Assembly (NCBI GenBank): GCA_963726785.1
Contig: CAVSDJ010000007.1
Coordinates: 1,736,001 to 1,800,000 of the forward strand
Direction: 5' to 3'
DNA from: DATEKX01 sp963726785
Lineage (GTDB): Bacteria; Acidobacteriota; Blastocatellia; UBA7656
DNA length: 64,000 bases
Below the pieces are notes generated by a model that worked only from the letters and a program-made list of their open reading frames with translations, did not search any database and had not been told where the DNA came from. How positions within the stretch are numbered: the stretch's first letter is position 1; each line of letters starts with the position of its first letter. A program made the position numbers and the translations under genes. This document shows, in pieces, positions 52,781-61,859 of this stretch.

Positions 52781-53518
52781 TCAATCGTCGTATCGCGCGG
52801 CGGGGCTGCCCGAAGGATGAAAGACGCCGAGCAGTCGAATATTCGTCTCTCCGGTATTTTCGAGCGAATGGCTCACGCCGCGCGGCAGGTATATGCTCGC
52901 GCCCGCGCTGAAGTCGGCGCTGCCCGTTTCCGTATGCACGCGACCTTCGCCTTCGATGATGTAAATGGCCTCTTCGTAAGTGTGATGATGCAGGGGCGCG
53001 CGGCCCGGCGGGATCACGCCGATGAATTGAGTGATGCGACTCGCGCCCGCCTCTTTGTTGACCAACAGCTTGAAAGTGCGGTCGCCCGTCGGGATTGATT
53101 CCTGCTCTTGCTCGTGCACGGCGCGAAGCGGTTTGGTGTCCCTCGGCTCGCGCGTGATCGCGTCCACGCCGACTTCGCTCGCATCATCGGGACAACATAC
53201 GCTCACTACCAGAAGCTCGCCTCTGCTTTCAATCTGGCAAACGCTCGCGGGCGGGACATAGATGCCAGTGCCCGGCGCGAGCTTGTAACAGAAACCATCC
53301 AGATAACAATTGCCTTCACCGCTTATGACGTAGAGCGCCTCTTCGCCCAGTTGGCGGCTACGCGCAGGCGCGAGTCCTTCGGAGTAAAGATTGACGGATT
53401 GCGTTATGTCGCGCGCGCCCATCGTGCGCGAGACGGGCACTCGAAACTTGCGCGTGCCTTCTGCTTCCGTAAACTCATTGCCTTGGATTACTGCCGCGCC
53501 TCCGTGCAAAACATTCAT
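52781..53518 (-). CDS. Bicupin-domain protein
   Basis: A 245-residue protein with two cupin halves. The second is canonical (PLHHHTYEEAIYIIEGEGRVHTE, PRGVSHSLEN): His, His, Glu, His metal ligands. The first (ALYVISGEGNCYLDG, YVPPASVCQIE) lacks the His cluster. Family members include oxygenases, isomerases and sugar-binding regulators. Its ATG overlaps the stop of the amine oxidase gene (ATGA), so the two are co-expressed and may act on the same substrate. Confidence 0.8.
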   Translation of the reverse strand: MNVLHGGAAVIQGNEFTEAEGTRKFRVPVSRTMGARDITQSVNLYSEGLAPARSRQLGEEALYVISGEGNCYLDGFCYKLAPGTGIYVPPASVCQIESRGELLVVSVCCPDDASEVGVDAITREPRDTKPLRAVHEQEQESIPTGDRTFKLLVNKEAGASRITQFIGVIPPGRAPLHHHTYEEAIYIIEGEGRVHTETGSADFSAGASIYLPRGVSHSLENTGETNIRLLGVFHPSGSPAARYDD

Positions 53519-54667
53519 CTGCTCACCTCGTTTTTGATGCCGAATCGCGCGAGACTGAATCGGCCTATGTTGTAAGCCGTGCGACCGGAAAGCAAAAGCT
53601 CCGCGCTGATGCGGCCCACTATCGAGCCGAACTTGAAACCGTGACCTGAGAACCCCGTTACAATGAGCGCGTTTTCAATCTCAGGGTGCCAGTCAATGAT
53701 GAAATCATCATCGGGCGTGTTGTTATAGACGCACACGCGAGTCTCGCGCACTCGCGCACTGGCAAGCTGCGGAATGAACTCGCGAAAGAACTCGCGACAT
53801 TTTAGGATGAACTCGTCTCCGACCTGAGGCGCAATAAGAGTCCATCTCGACCCGCTCGCCTTTGTGATGATTGGCTATTTTCATCGCGCCCGCGTGATGA
53901 ATAGGGAAGCCGTAGAATCCGCTGTCGAGTTCGATGAAAATAGGGAAGCGACCGGCATCGAAATTCTGCGATGCAAAAGATTCAGGCTCGAAGTAAACGA
54001 CTTCCTGCCGCGTCGTTTTAAGATTGTTTTGCAGAAAAGCAAAGAGATTGCGCGTCCACGGCCCCGAAGCTACACAACTGCTTGCGCAGTCGAACTCATT
54101 TCCGGATTCAGTGATGATTCTCACGCGAGCATTCGCAGATTGTTTGATGCTGGTCACGCGCTCGCCTTCGATGATGTGAACGCCGCGCCGCCGAGCTAGA
54201 TCAATCAAAGCGCGCACCGCCTCTGTGGCATGAAGCAGCGCGCCGCTCGGATCATAGACAGAATAACTGAACGCATCCGGATTGAACTGCGGAAACCGCG
54301 CAGCCGTTTCGCGATTGTCCAACATCTCGACCTGAAGGCCCAGCGAGCGCAATGTTTCGTAAATTTTGGCTTCATCGGAAGACTGCTCGCGCCCAATCGT
54401 CAACACGCCCGTGTCGGTGAGCATCTGCACGCCCGTTTCTTCTTCGAGCGCGCGCCAGAGCTTCAGCGCATCAACAGCCATCTGCGCGTACAGCGCATCA
54501 GGGTATGCGAAGCGAAATACCTTTGAGTGATCGATGGAAGCCGCGCGCGGATTCGGCAGGATGGATTGATCAAGGAGCGCGACCTGTGCGCCTTCGCGCG
54601 CAAGTTCGCAGGCCGCAGCCGCGCCCATGACGCCCGCGCCGATTATTGCAATGTCGAATGCTCGCAT
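53515..54667 (-). CDS. FAD-dependent amine oxidase, sarcosine/N-methyl-amino-acid oxidase type (frameshifted)
   Basis: The first frame gives the Rossmann start (FDIAIIGAGVMGAAAACELA), the substrate domain up to MKIANHHKGERVEMDS, then breaks. A second frame carries APQVGDEFILKCREFF, VCVYNNTPDDDFIIDWHP and the family C-terminus TGFSGHGFKFGSIVG. Removing one base near 53840 makes a single ~383-residue protein, the normal size for monomeric sarcosine oxidase (MSOX). It would oxidise N-methyl amino acids to formaldehyde, H2O2 and the amino acid; the precise substrate is unknown. The cupin gene follows with a stop/start overlap. Confidence 0.8.
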
Positions 54668-54761
54668 AAGCGTGCGGCATTTTATCATCTCGATTGACGA
54701 TTGTCAGTGGAGTCGAAGCCGTAGCTTTACGCGGTCCCTTATAATCAAGCAAAATATAAGA

Positions 54762-55670
54762 GTGCCGGTCAAAGCTCACAAGAAGCGGATATTCACGCGC
54801 GCCTTCATGGCCTTCATGGACAACGACCTGACGACGGCTGCTGCGGCTGTGTCTTACTTCTCGATGCTGACATTGTTTCCGACTTTGCTTTTGCTGCTCA
54901 CAATCGGCAATCACTTGCTTGGGGCGCAAACGATTGGAAAGTACATAGATCAGGTGCTGACATTCCTTCCCGGCGCGCAGCCTTTCGTTCGCAAGAATCT
55001 GGAATCAATTTCAAACATCTCGGCAAGCGTCGTCATAAGCTGCACATTCGTGATGTTGTGGGCTGCTTCGTGGATGTTCACGGTGATCGAAAAGGCGCTG
55101 AACCGCGTATGGGGCACGTACCCGCGAGCTTTTCTGCATGGCCGCGTTTGGAACATGGCGGTGATGGGTTCTATATGGGCGCTGTTGGGCGCGAGCGCAC
55201 TGTTTACAGCATTCGTGACAGGCGTACAGGCATTAGCACAAAGAATTCCATTAAGGATCGGGACGTGGTTTACCTCGCTATCGGGCTACGCGTGGCAGAG
55301 CGTATTCATACTGGCGAGCCTCGCCGTGACAGTATTGCTGTTCACCTTGCTATACAAGTTGTTGCCGAACACTCACGTGCCGTTTACGGAAGCGTTGACA
55401 GGCGCAGTGTTGTCGGGCGTGCTGTGGGAAGGCGCAAAGTTCGGATTCGCTTTTCTGCTGCCGTACTTTCATTACGATTTATTGTACGGCTCGATAGGCG
55501 CGGCAGTAGCGTTGTTGTCGTGGGTATATTTATCGAGCGTGATAATGCTGTTCGGCGCGCAGTTCACGGCCCTGCTGCATCGCGACCATCTCTACGCCGC
55601 ATCGGAAAAAGGCCATCACCACAGTACCGGCAACCTGCCCGTGGACGATGGGGTGAAGGCAGAAGGATGA
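54762..55670 (+). CDS. YihY/BrkB-family membrane protein
   Basis: About 302 residues from the GTG at 54762. An amphipathic N-terminus leads into DNDLTTAAAAVSYFSMLTLFPTLLL (helix 1), then five more helices including LFTLLYKLLPNTHVPFTEALTGAVLSGVLWE and the terminal VYLSSVIMLFGAQFTALLHR. YihY proteins are six-helix inner-membrane proteins, formerly called RNase BN in error; function unknown. A TATAAT box lies at 54740-54745. The frame extends to 54627, but those residues show no family similarity. queA starts 12 bp after the stop. Confidence 0.88.
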   Translation: MPVKAHKKRIFTRAFMAFMDNDLTTAAAAVSYFSMLTLFPTLLLLLTIGNHLLGAQTIGKYIDQVLTFLPGAQPFVRKNLESISNISASVVISCTFVMLWAASWMFTVIEKALNRVWGTYPRAFLHGRVWNMAVMGSIWALLGASALFTAFVTGVQALAQRIPLRIGTWFTSLSGYAWQSVFILASLAVTVLLFTLLYKLLPNTHVPFTEALTGAVLSGVLWEGAKFGFAFLLPYFHYDLLYGSIGAAVALLSWVYLSSVIMLFGAQFTALLHRDHLYAASEKGHHHSTGNLPVDDGVKAEG

Positions 55671-55682
55671 GTTAGAGGGTAG

Positions 55683-56753
55683 ATGCTTGTCTCTGATTTC
55701 GATTACAAATTGCCCGAAGCGTTGATCGCGCAGGAACCTGCGGCGCGACGCGAACGCTCGCGCCTGCTCGTCGTTGACCGCGCGAAAGGGACTTTCACGG
55801 ATTCAATCTTCGAGCGGCTCCCCGGTTACTTCAGAAGCGGCGATGTACTGGTGCTCAACAACACGAGAGTCTTTCCTGCGCGGCTCATCGGTCGCAGGCT
55901 GAGAGAAACAGTGCGAGGCGAAATCATATTAGGCGGGCGCGCAGAAGTTTTTCTCGTGACTCAATTGGAGCCGATGGTGTGGGAAGCTTTAGTCCGACCC
56001 GGCAAGTCGCTTCTGCCAGGAGCTAGAGTCGAGTTCGCGCGCGGCAAGCTCGCTTGTGAAGTGCTCCATTGGCGCGAATTTGGTCGCCGCATTATCAGGT
56101 TCGAGACGGACGGCGATTTCGACGAGATAATAGACCGCATAGGCCGCACGCCGCTTCCGCCTTACATAAAGCGTGACGAAGAAGACCGACTTGACGCCGA
56201 GCGTTACCAGACAGTTTACGCGAGCGAGCGTGGCGCGGTGGCTGCGCCGACCGCGGGCTTGCATTTCACACGCGAGTTGCTCGACCTGCTCGGCGAGCGC
56301 GGAGTTGAAATCGTAGAGATAACTTTGCACGTCGGCTACGGCACGTTTCAACCCGTGCGAGTCGAACGAGTCGAAGACCATCACGTCGAGGCTGAAAGAT
56401 ATTCGATCAGCGAACAGGCCGCTCGCACAATCAACCTTGCGCTCAAAGAAAATCGCCGCGTGATTGCCGTCGGCACGACGACCACGCGCGCACTCGAATC
56501 AGCCGCCCTTCAATTACCACATTATGGTGTCGTTGCATCGCCGCGTCCTACAACGACAGACCTGTTCATCTATCCCGGCTTCGAGTTTCGAGTTATAAGC
56601 GGACTGGTGACGAATTTCCATCTTCCTGAGTCATCGCTTTTGATGCTGGTTTCGGCGTTCGCTGGTCGCGAGTTTATTCTTGGAGCCTATCGCCACGCAG
56701 TTGAAAGCGAATATCACTTCTATAGCTACGGCGACGCGATGCTGATCTTGTGA
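55683..56753 (+). CDS. queA: S-adenosylmethionine:tRNA ribosyltransferase-isomerase
   Basis: A 356-residue enzyme, full length. Blocks: YKLPEALIAQEPAARRERSRLLVVDR, VLVLNNTRVFPARLIG, PPYIKRDEEDRLDAERYQTVYA, GAVAAPTAGLHFTRELL, VGYGTFQPVR, and TNFHLPESSLLMLVSAFAG. It transfers and isomerises the ribose of SAM onto preQ1 in tRNA to give epoxyqueuosine. No other queuosine gene is next to it in this window. Confidence 0.95.
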   Translation: MLVSDFDYKLPEALIAQEPAARRERSRLLVVDRAKGTFTDSIFERLPGYFRSGDVLVLNNTRVFPARLIGRRLRETVRGEIILGGRAEVFLVTQLEPMVWEALVRPGKSLLPGARVEFARGKLACEVLHWREFGRRIIRFETDGDFDEIIDRIGRTPLPPYIKRDEEDRLDAERYQTVYASERGAVAAPTAGLHFTRELLDLLGERGVEIVEITLHVGYGTFQPVRVERVEDHHVEAERYSISEQAARTINLALKENRRVIAVGTTTTRALESAALQLPHYGVVASPRPTTTDLFIYPGFEFRVISGLVTNFHLPESSLLMLVSAFAGREFILGAYRHAVESEYHFYSYGDAMLIL

Positions 56754-56792
56754 TTTGATACATTCGGCGCGAATAATCAGAAAGGTTATCTG

Positions 56793-59690
56793 ATGGCAAA
56801 AGTTTATGTCTCATCAACCTTCGTTGACCTGGAAGATTGCCGTCGGCAGGTATCAATCCTGCTGAGGCGAATGGGCCACGAAGACGTAGCGATGGAATAC
56901 TACACAGCCGGAGACCAGCGCTCTGTTGACAAATGCCTGGCGGACGTTGCTGCGTGTGATTTGTATGTCGGAATTTTTGCGTGGCGCTACGGTTGGATTC
57001 CAACGGACAATAATCCTGAGCAGATTTCCATCACTGAAATGGAATACCGGCATGCTGTAACAAACGGGAAAGAGTGTTTGATCTTTCTGCTTCACGAAGA
57101 CGTACCCTGGCCGCGAAAGTTCATTGATCGCGATCCGTTCAGAATTGAGCAGTTGCGAACCTATCTAAGCAATAAGCATCTACGCGCATTTTTTAAGTCA
57201 GCCGAAGACATAGGCTCGGTCGTCGGCCCTGCGATATACAATTGGGCAAAAGAACATGGTCACATCTCACCGGGAGCGATTATTCCTGAATTTGACCTCG
57301 AAGCATACTTTATTGCCATAAAGAAAAAATATCAGCGGCTTGATCTTGCAGGTTTGACGCCACCGCAGAGAGAAGAATACTTGCAATTGCAACTGCGCTC
57401 AGTGTTCGTCGGACAGAGTGTGCGCGAAAATCCTCCGCCCGTGGAATTACCTAAAGAGACATGGGAAAGGCTTCATCGAGAGAAAGAAATTTACCTTGAA
57501 GACTTGCCCGAAGGCGTTACGCCTGAGGACATAATCCGATTGCGAGAGTCATACTATGAAAAACCTGTGCGAGCGGTGTTGAATGTCTTAACTGAAACAC
57601 GCTATCAGCGCGCGATAATTCTTGGAGACCCTGGTTCAGGAAAATCTACGCTAGCGCGTTATGTGTTGCTATCGCTGATTGATCCTGCGGGCGATGAAAA
57701 ATTGCACAACGCGTTTGATGGCTACCTGCCGCTTTTGATTGAACTGAGGAGCTATGCCGGATTGTGCGCGGATAAGAAGTGCAAGACGTTCCTCGAATTC
57801 CTAGAATACCTGGGCGAGACCGAAGGCTGGCATCTTACAAAAAATGCATTGCACCAACATTTGAAGGACGACGGACGTGCGGTCGTCATTTTTGATGGGT
57901 TAGATGAAATCTTTAATCCCGAAGAACGCGAGCGAATCACTCGCCAGATCGTCGGCTTCGCATCTGATTATCCGAAGGTTCGCATAATAGCTACCAGCCG
58001 CATCATCGGCTACCGTCGCAAGATTCTCACTGACGCCGAGTTCGCGCACTTCACATTGCAGGATTTGGATGAATCGCAAGTGGCTACGTTTGTGGATCGC
58101 TGGTACGGCCTTGCATTGAGTGACAGGCCGGAAGAAGCAAAAGAGCGTCGCGAGCGCATACTCCGGTCATTTAAAGAATCTGCTTCGATTCGCCAACTGG
58201 CGGGCAATCCGATGCTGCTTACCATCATGGCAATAATCAGCAAGCATCAAGAGTTACCTCGCGAACGATGGAAGCTGTATGACCATGCGGCGAGTGTGTT
58301 GATCGAGCATTGGGACGTAAACAGGCATCTGAAAGATCAGAGCGTGCAAGCCGATTTCATCGGCCAGGATGAAAAGAAAGAGATGCTGAGGCGGCTGGCT
58401 TTCAAAATGCAAAGCGGCACAGGCGGATTGGCAGGAAATTATATTCACCAAGCTGAACTGCAAGCCGAATTTGAAAGCTATCTGAAAGAACGTTACCGCC
58501 AGCCTGATGATCGGGCTGTGGTAATCTCGCGCGCGATCATCGCTCAGTTCCGCGAGCGAAATTTCATATTGTCGCTTTACGGAGCGAATCTCTATGGGTT
58601 TGTGCATCGAGCTTTTTTAGAGTTCTTCTGCGCTTCAGCGTTTGTAAGCAGATTTGAAAAGACGCGAGAGATGACGCTCGAACAATTGAAGCAAGATGTT
58701 TATGGCCTTCACTGGAATGACCAAAGCTGGCGCGAAGTGTTACGCCTGATTTGCGGAATGATAGATGAAAAGTTCGCGGGAGAAATAATTGACGGCCTTA
58801 TAAACGTACCGGATCAGCCTAAGCCGGAAGAGTATGAGAATAAAAGGCCATGGCATATTGTTTTGGCAGTGCAGTGCCTCGGTGAATTAAGAAACCTCAC
58901 ATCGATAGCAGAGCCTGCAGGACGTTTGTTGAAAACCTTATGTTCACTATATGCCGATCATATATGTAGGCAAAAACAAGATAACCGTCCATATGATATT
59001 GCTGAATTCATAAGAAGCCAGATAGCAAGTTCTTTAGACGCAATAGGCTCAACTTGGCCACAGCGGCTTATGATTATACAATGGTTACAAGACATTAAAT
59101 CTTTGAATATTTATACATACTCTGATGATGCAGAACTATTCGGCGATCTAGTCGGCTTCATTGGTAGCGGTTTGGAGCAAGTGCATGAAATTATTCTCGA
59201 ATACGCCAAGAATGATGATCCGGAACTGCGTTTTCTGTCGACATACGTACTACCTGTGGGCTGGAGAAACGAACCGCAAACTCTTTTATTGCTATTAGAC
59301 CGGGCTGTGAATGATTCAAAATCTTTTGTTCGCGAAGCCGCTTTAGAGAATATTGGTGACTACTTCCATGAAGATGTGCGAAGTTTGTCGGTAATCCAAG
59401 ACCGCGCTGTTAATGATGCGGCTGAAAATGTCCGTGTGACAGCCCTAGACTCGTTAGCTACATATTTTCACGATAACACACAGGTTTTATTGTTTCTCCG
59501 CGAATGCGCTATTAATGATGCTAGCGATTTTGCTCGCTATAACGCTTTGGCATGGTTGGCTAACTACTTTCCTGATGATGCAGAAACTTTATCATTCCTG
59601 CGCGAGCGGGCAGTGAGCGATCTAGATGAATGGGTAAGAGTCAATGCAGAAGCGCTTGTCGATAGGCTTTCTGAAAACATACTAGAATAA
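56793..59690 (+). CDS. STAND NTPase: DUF4062 - NACHT - HEAT repeats
   Basis: A 965-residue cytoplasmic protein. Residues 1-115 are a DUF4062 domain (KVYVSSTFVDLEDCRRQV, ADVAACDLYVGIFAWRYG, SITEMEYRHA), related to TIR-like folds. Residues ~270-520 are a NACHT ATPase with P-loop GDPGSGKST (~277-285), Walker B VIFDGLDEI (~364-372) and IIATSR. A long helical part follows, and from ~830 to the end come 34-residue HEAT-like repeats (RAVNDxxxxVRxxALxxLAxYF). The last ~900 bp are visibly AT-richer than flanking genes, a sign of transfer. Bacterial NACHT proteins defend against phages; DUF4062-NACHT has been seen in predicted defence genes. No accessory gene is beside it. AGAAAGG ribosome site. Confidence 0.9.
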   Translation: MAKVYVSSTFVDLEDCRRQVSILLRRMGHEDVAMEYYTAGDQRSVDKCLADVAACDLYVGIFAWRYGWIPTDNNPEQISITEMEYRHAVTNGKECLIFLLHEDVPWPRKFIDRDPFRIEQLRTYLSNKHLRAFFKSAEDIGSVVGPAIYNWAKEHGHISPGAIIPEFDLEAYFIAIKKKYQRLDLAGLTPPQREEYLQLQLRSVFVGQSVRENPPPVELPKETWERLHREKEIYLEDLPEGVTPEDIIRLRESYYEKPVRAVLNVLTETRYQRAIILGDPGSGKSTLARYVLLSLIDPAGDEKLHNAFDGYLPLLIELRSYAGLCADKKCKTFLEFLEYLGETEGWHLTKNALHQHLKDDGRAVVIFDGLDEIFNPEERERITRQIVGFASDYPKVRIIATSRIIGYRRKILTDAEFAHFTLQDLDESQVATFVDRWYGLALSDRPEEAKERRERILRSFKESASIRQLAGNPMLLTIMAIISKHQELPRERWKLYDHAASVLIEHWDVNRHLKDQSVQADFIGQDEKKEMLRRLAFKMQSGTGGLAGNYIHQAELQAEFESYLKERYRQPDDRAVVISRAIIAQFRERNFILSLYGANLYGFVHRAFLEFFCASAFVSRFEKTREMTLEQLKQDVYGLHWNDQSWREVLRLICGMIDEKFAGEIIDGLINVPDQPKPEEYENKRPWHIVLAVQCLGELRNLTSIAEPAGRLLKTLCSLYADHICRQKQDNRPYDIAEFIRSQIASSLDAIGSTWPQRLMIIQWLQDIKSLNIYTYSDDAELFGDLVGFIGSGLEQVHEIILEYAKNDDPELRFLSTYVLPVGWRNEPQTLLLLLDRAVNDSKSFVREAALENIGDYFHEDVRSLSVIQDRAVNDAAENVRVTALDSLATYFHDNTQVLLFLRECAINDASDFARYNALAWLANYFPDDAETLSFLRERAVSDLDEWVRVNAEALVDRLSENILE

Positions 59691-59831
59691 GCCCTCGGTT
59701 TTGAAGCTGCATAAGCTGTCTCACAAAAGAATAATCTATCAAATGCGCCTTATTTCTTCGGGCTAATCGAAGAAAAGAATTTTGCGTCCCTCAGAGTTTC
59801 TTCGCGGATGATTTTGTGTAATCATTTTAGT

Positions 59832-60731
59832 ATGCAGAACACGAAGAAATTTACTGTAGGGCTGGTGCAGATGTCCGCCACGCCTGACCCTGACGAGAAT
59901 CTCGAAAAGGCCGTCGCCAAGGTCGAAGAAGCTGCGCAAAAGGGCGCTCAGGTCATCTGCCTGCCTGAGCTGTTTCGCTCTCAGTATTTCTGCCAGAAAG
60001 AAGATGCCGATCTGTTCGATCTCGCAGAACCTGCCGATGGCCCTTCAACTCAGGCGCTCTCTCGCGTTGCGCGCGAACATCGGGTCAGCGTCGTTGCTCC
60101 TATATTCGAGCGCCGCGCCGCAGGGCTTTACCACAACAGCGCAGTCGTCATTGACAGCGAAGGCAAGACGGCTGGCATCTATCGCAAGATGCACATACCG
60201 GATGATCCGGCTTATTACGAAAAATTTTACTTCACGCCGGGCGACCTCGGCTTTCGCTCATTCGATGTCGGCGTAGGGCAGATCGGAACTTTGATCTGCT
60301 GGGATCAGTGGTACCCGGAAGGCGCGCGGCTGACGGCGCTTCGAGGCGCAAACGTTCTGTTTTATCCGACAGCTATCGGCTGGCATCCTCACGAGAAAGA
60401 ACAATACGGCGCGTCGCAGCGCGATGCGTGGCAAACCATTCAACGCAGTCACGCCATCGCTAACGGAGTTTACGTCGCGGCGGTCAATCGCGTGGGGCAT
60501 GAAAAACCTGTGGAAACTACAGCGGGAGTCGAATTCTGGGGATCATCTTTCTTGTGCGACCCGTTCGGAGTCGTCATCGCCGAAGCTTCGATTGATAAAG
60601 AAGAGATTCTGGTCGGTGAAGTAGATGTCAATCGAATCGAAGAAGTGCGGCGCAACTGGCCTTTCCTGCGCGACCGCCGTATTGATGCTTACACGGGCAT
60701 CGAGCGCCGTTTCCTAGACGACAATCAATGA
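59832..60731 (+). CDS. aguB: N-carbamoylputrescine amidohydrolase
   Basis: A 299-residue nitrilase-superfamily enzyme with the triad Glu46 (CLPELF), Lys119 (YRKMHIPDD) and Cys156 (LICWDQWYPE). The substrate-pocket sequences FRSQYFCQ and FYPTAIGWHPHEKE fit the AguB branch. It hydrolyses N-carbamoylputrescine to putrescine, CO2 and ammonia. Start ATG 59832 opens the conserved part; an earlier in-frame start at 59808 adds 8 residues. Its stop overlaps the aguA start (ATGA). Confidence 0.92.
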   Translation: MQNTKKFTVGLVQMSATPDPDENLEKAVAKVEEAAQKGAQVICLPELFRSQYFCQKEDADLFDLAEPADGPSTQALSRVAREHRVSVVAPIFERRAAGLYHNSAVVIDSEGKTAGIYRKMHIPDDPAYYEKFYFTPGDLGFRSFDVGVGQIGTLICWDQWYPEGARLTALRGANVLFYPTAIGWHPHEKEQYGASQRDAWQTIQRSHAIANGVYVAAVNRVGHEKPVETTAGVEFWGSSFLCDPFGVVIAEASIDKEEILVGEVDVNRIEEVRRNWPFLRDRRIDAYTGIERRFLDDNQ

Positions 60732-61816
60732 CACAATCGAAAACCGAAAAGAGTCCCTCGGCGCTGGGCTTTCGTATGCCTGCGGAGTGGGATCGACACG
60801 AAGCTACGTGGATCGGCTGGCCTCACAACCTGAGCGACTGGCCCGGCAAGATAACGCCTGTTCAATGGGTCTATGGCGAAATAGCGCGCAAGCTCGCCGC
60901 TGCTGAAATCCTTCGCATCATAGTCAACTCTGAAAAGCACGAATCTCAAGCGCGGCGCATAATCACGCGCGCGGGCGCGGATATTTCTCGCATAGAGTTC
61001 TTTCGCTTTCCGACCAATCGCGGATGGACGCGAGACTTCGGCCCTATGTTCGTCAAGCGCGAGCGCAATAAGAACGAAGTCGCAATAGCTCGCTTTCGCT
61101 TCAACGCATGGGCTAAGTATTCGGACTGGCAAAAAGATGATCGTGTGCCTGAAAGGGCGGCGCGGGCGCTCGGCTGCCGCATCTTTTACGCTAAACACAA
61201 TGGCCGCGACATTGTGCTCGAAGGCGGAAGCATTGACGTGAACGGGCGCGGGACTATCTTGACTACCGAAGAATGTCTGCTCGATCAAGAGACTCAAGCG
61301 CGAAATCCCGGCTTGTCGCGCAAAGATATTGAATCGGTCTTCGCAAAGTTCTTAGGCGCGACCAATACGCTGTGGCTTGGGCGCGGCATCGCGGGCGACG
61401 ATACGCACGGCCACATTGATGACCTATGCCGCTTCGTCAATGCTCGAACAGTAGTGCTCTGCAAAGAAGATGATACGACGGATTATAACTATCGCCTGCT
61501 CGAAGAAAACCGCGAGCGGCTTGAAGGCATGAGGTTGGAAGACGGGTCGAAGATCGAGGTCGTGCCATTGCCGATGCCCGCGCCGCTCATCTTCAACGGC
61601 CAGAGGCTTCCCGCCAGCTACGCAAACTTCTACATCTCGAATCCGGCAGTGCTCGTGCCTACGTTCAACGACCCGAACGACCGTATCGCCTTAGGCATAC
61701 TCAGCGAGTTGTTCACTGATCGCCCTGTGATAGGCATCCACGCTGTTGATCTGGTGTGGGGACTCGGAACGCTTCACTGCCTGACTCAACAACAACCAGC
61801 AGTAGCCCGACCGTGA
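60728..61816 (+). CDS. aguA: Agmatine deiminase
   Basis: A 362-residue enzyme of the guanidino-group-modifying family that turns agmatine into N-carbamoylputrescine and ammonia. FRMPAEWDRHEATWIGWPH, NRGWTRDFGPMF, LEGGSIDVNGRGTILTTEECLL, DDTHGHIDDLCRF and the nucleophile Cys351 in LHCLTQQ are all present. The C-terminal AVARP and stop codon are encoded by the dispersed inverted repeat at 61800. Confidence 0.95.
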   Translation: MTQSKTEKSPSALGFRMPAEWDRHEATWIGWPHNLSDWPGKITPVQWVYGEIARKLAAAEILRIIVNSEKHESQARRIITRAGADISRIEFFRFPTNRGWTRDFGPMFVKRERNKNEVAIARFRFNAWAKYSDWQKDDRVPERAARALGCRIFYAKHNGRDIVLEGGSIDVNGRGTILTTEECLLDQETQARNPGLSRKDIESVFAKFLGATNTLWLGRGIAGDDTHGHIDDLCRFVNARTVVLCKEDDTTDYNYRLLEENRERLEGMRLEDGSKIEVVPLPMPAPLIFNGQRLPASYANFYISNPAVLVPTFNDPNDRIALGILSELFTDRPVIGIHAVDLVWGLGTLHCLTQQQPAVARP

Positions 61817-61859
61817 GGGAGGGCGCTGGGTTTAGCCCTTGTTTACGCGCGGGCTACTG
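61800..61859. repeat. Inverted repeat, copy 2 of a dispersed family
   Basis: CAGTAGCCCG (61800-61809) pairs with CGGGCTACTG (61850-61859). Related to 24454-24505. The left arm supplies the aguA stop codon (61814-61816 just past it) and the right arm holds the TAG stop of the convergent glycosyltransferase gene, so the repeat spans the junction of two 3' ends. Confidence 0.82.
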
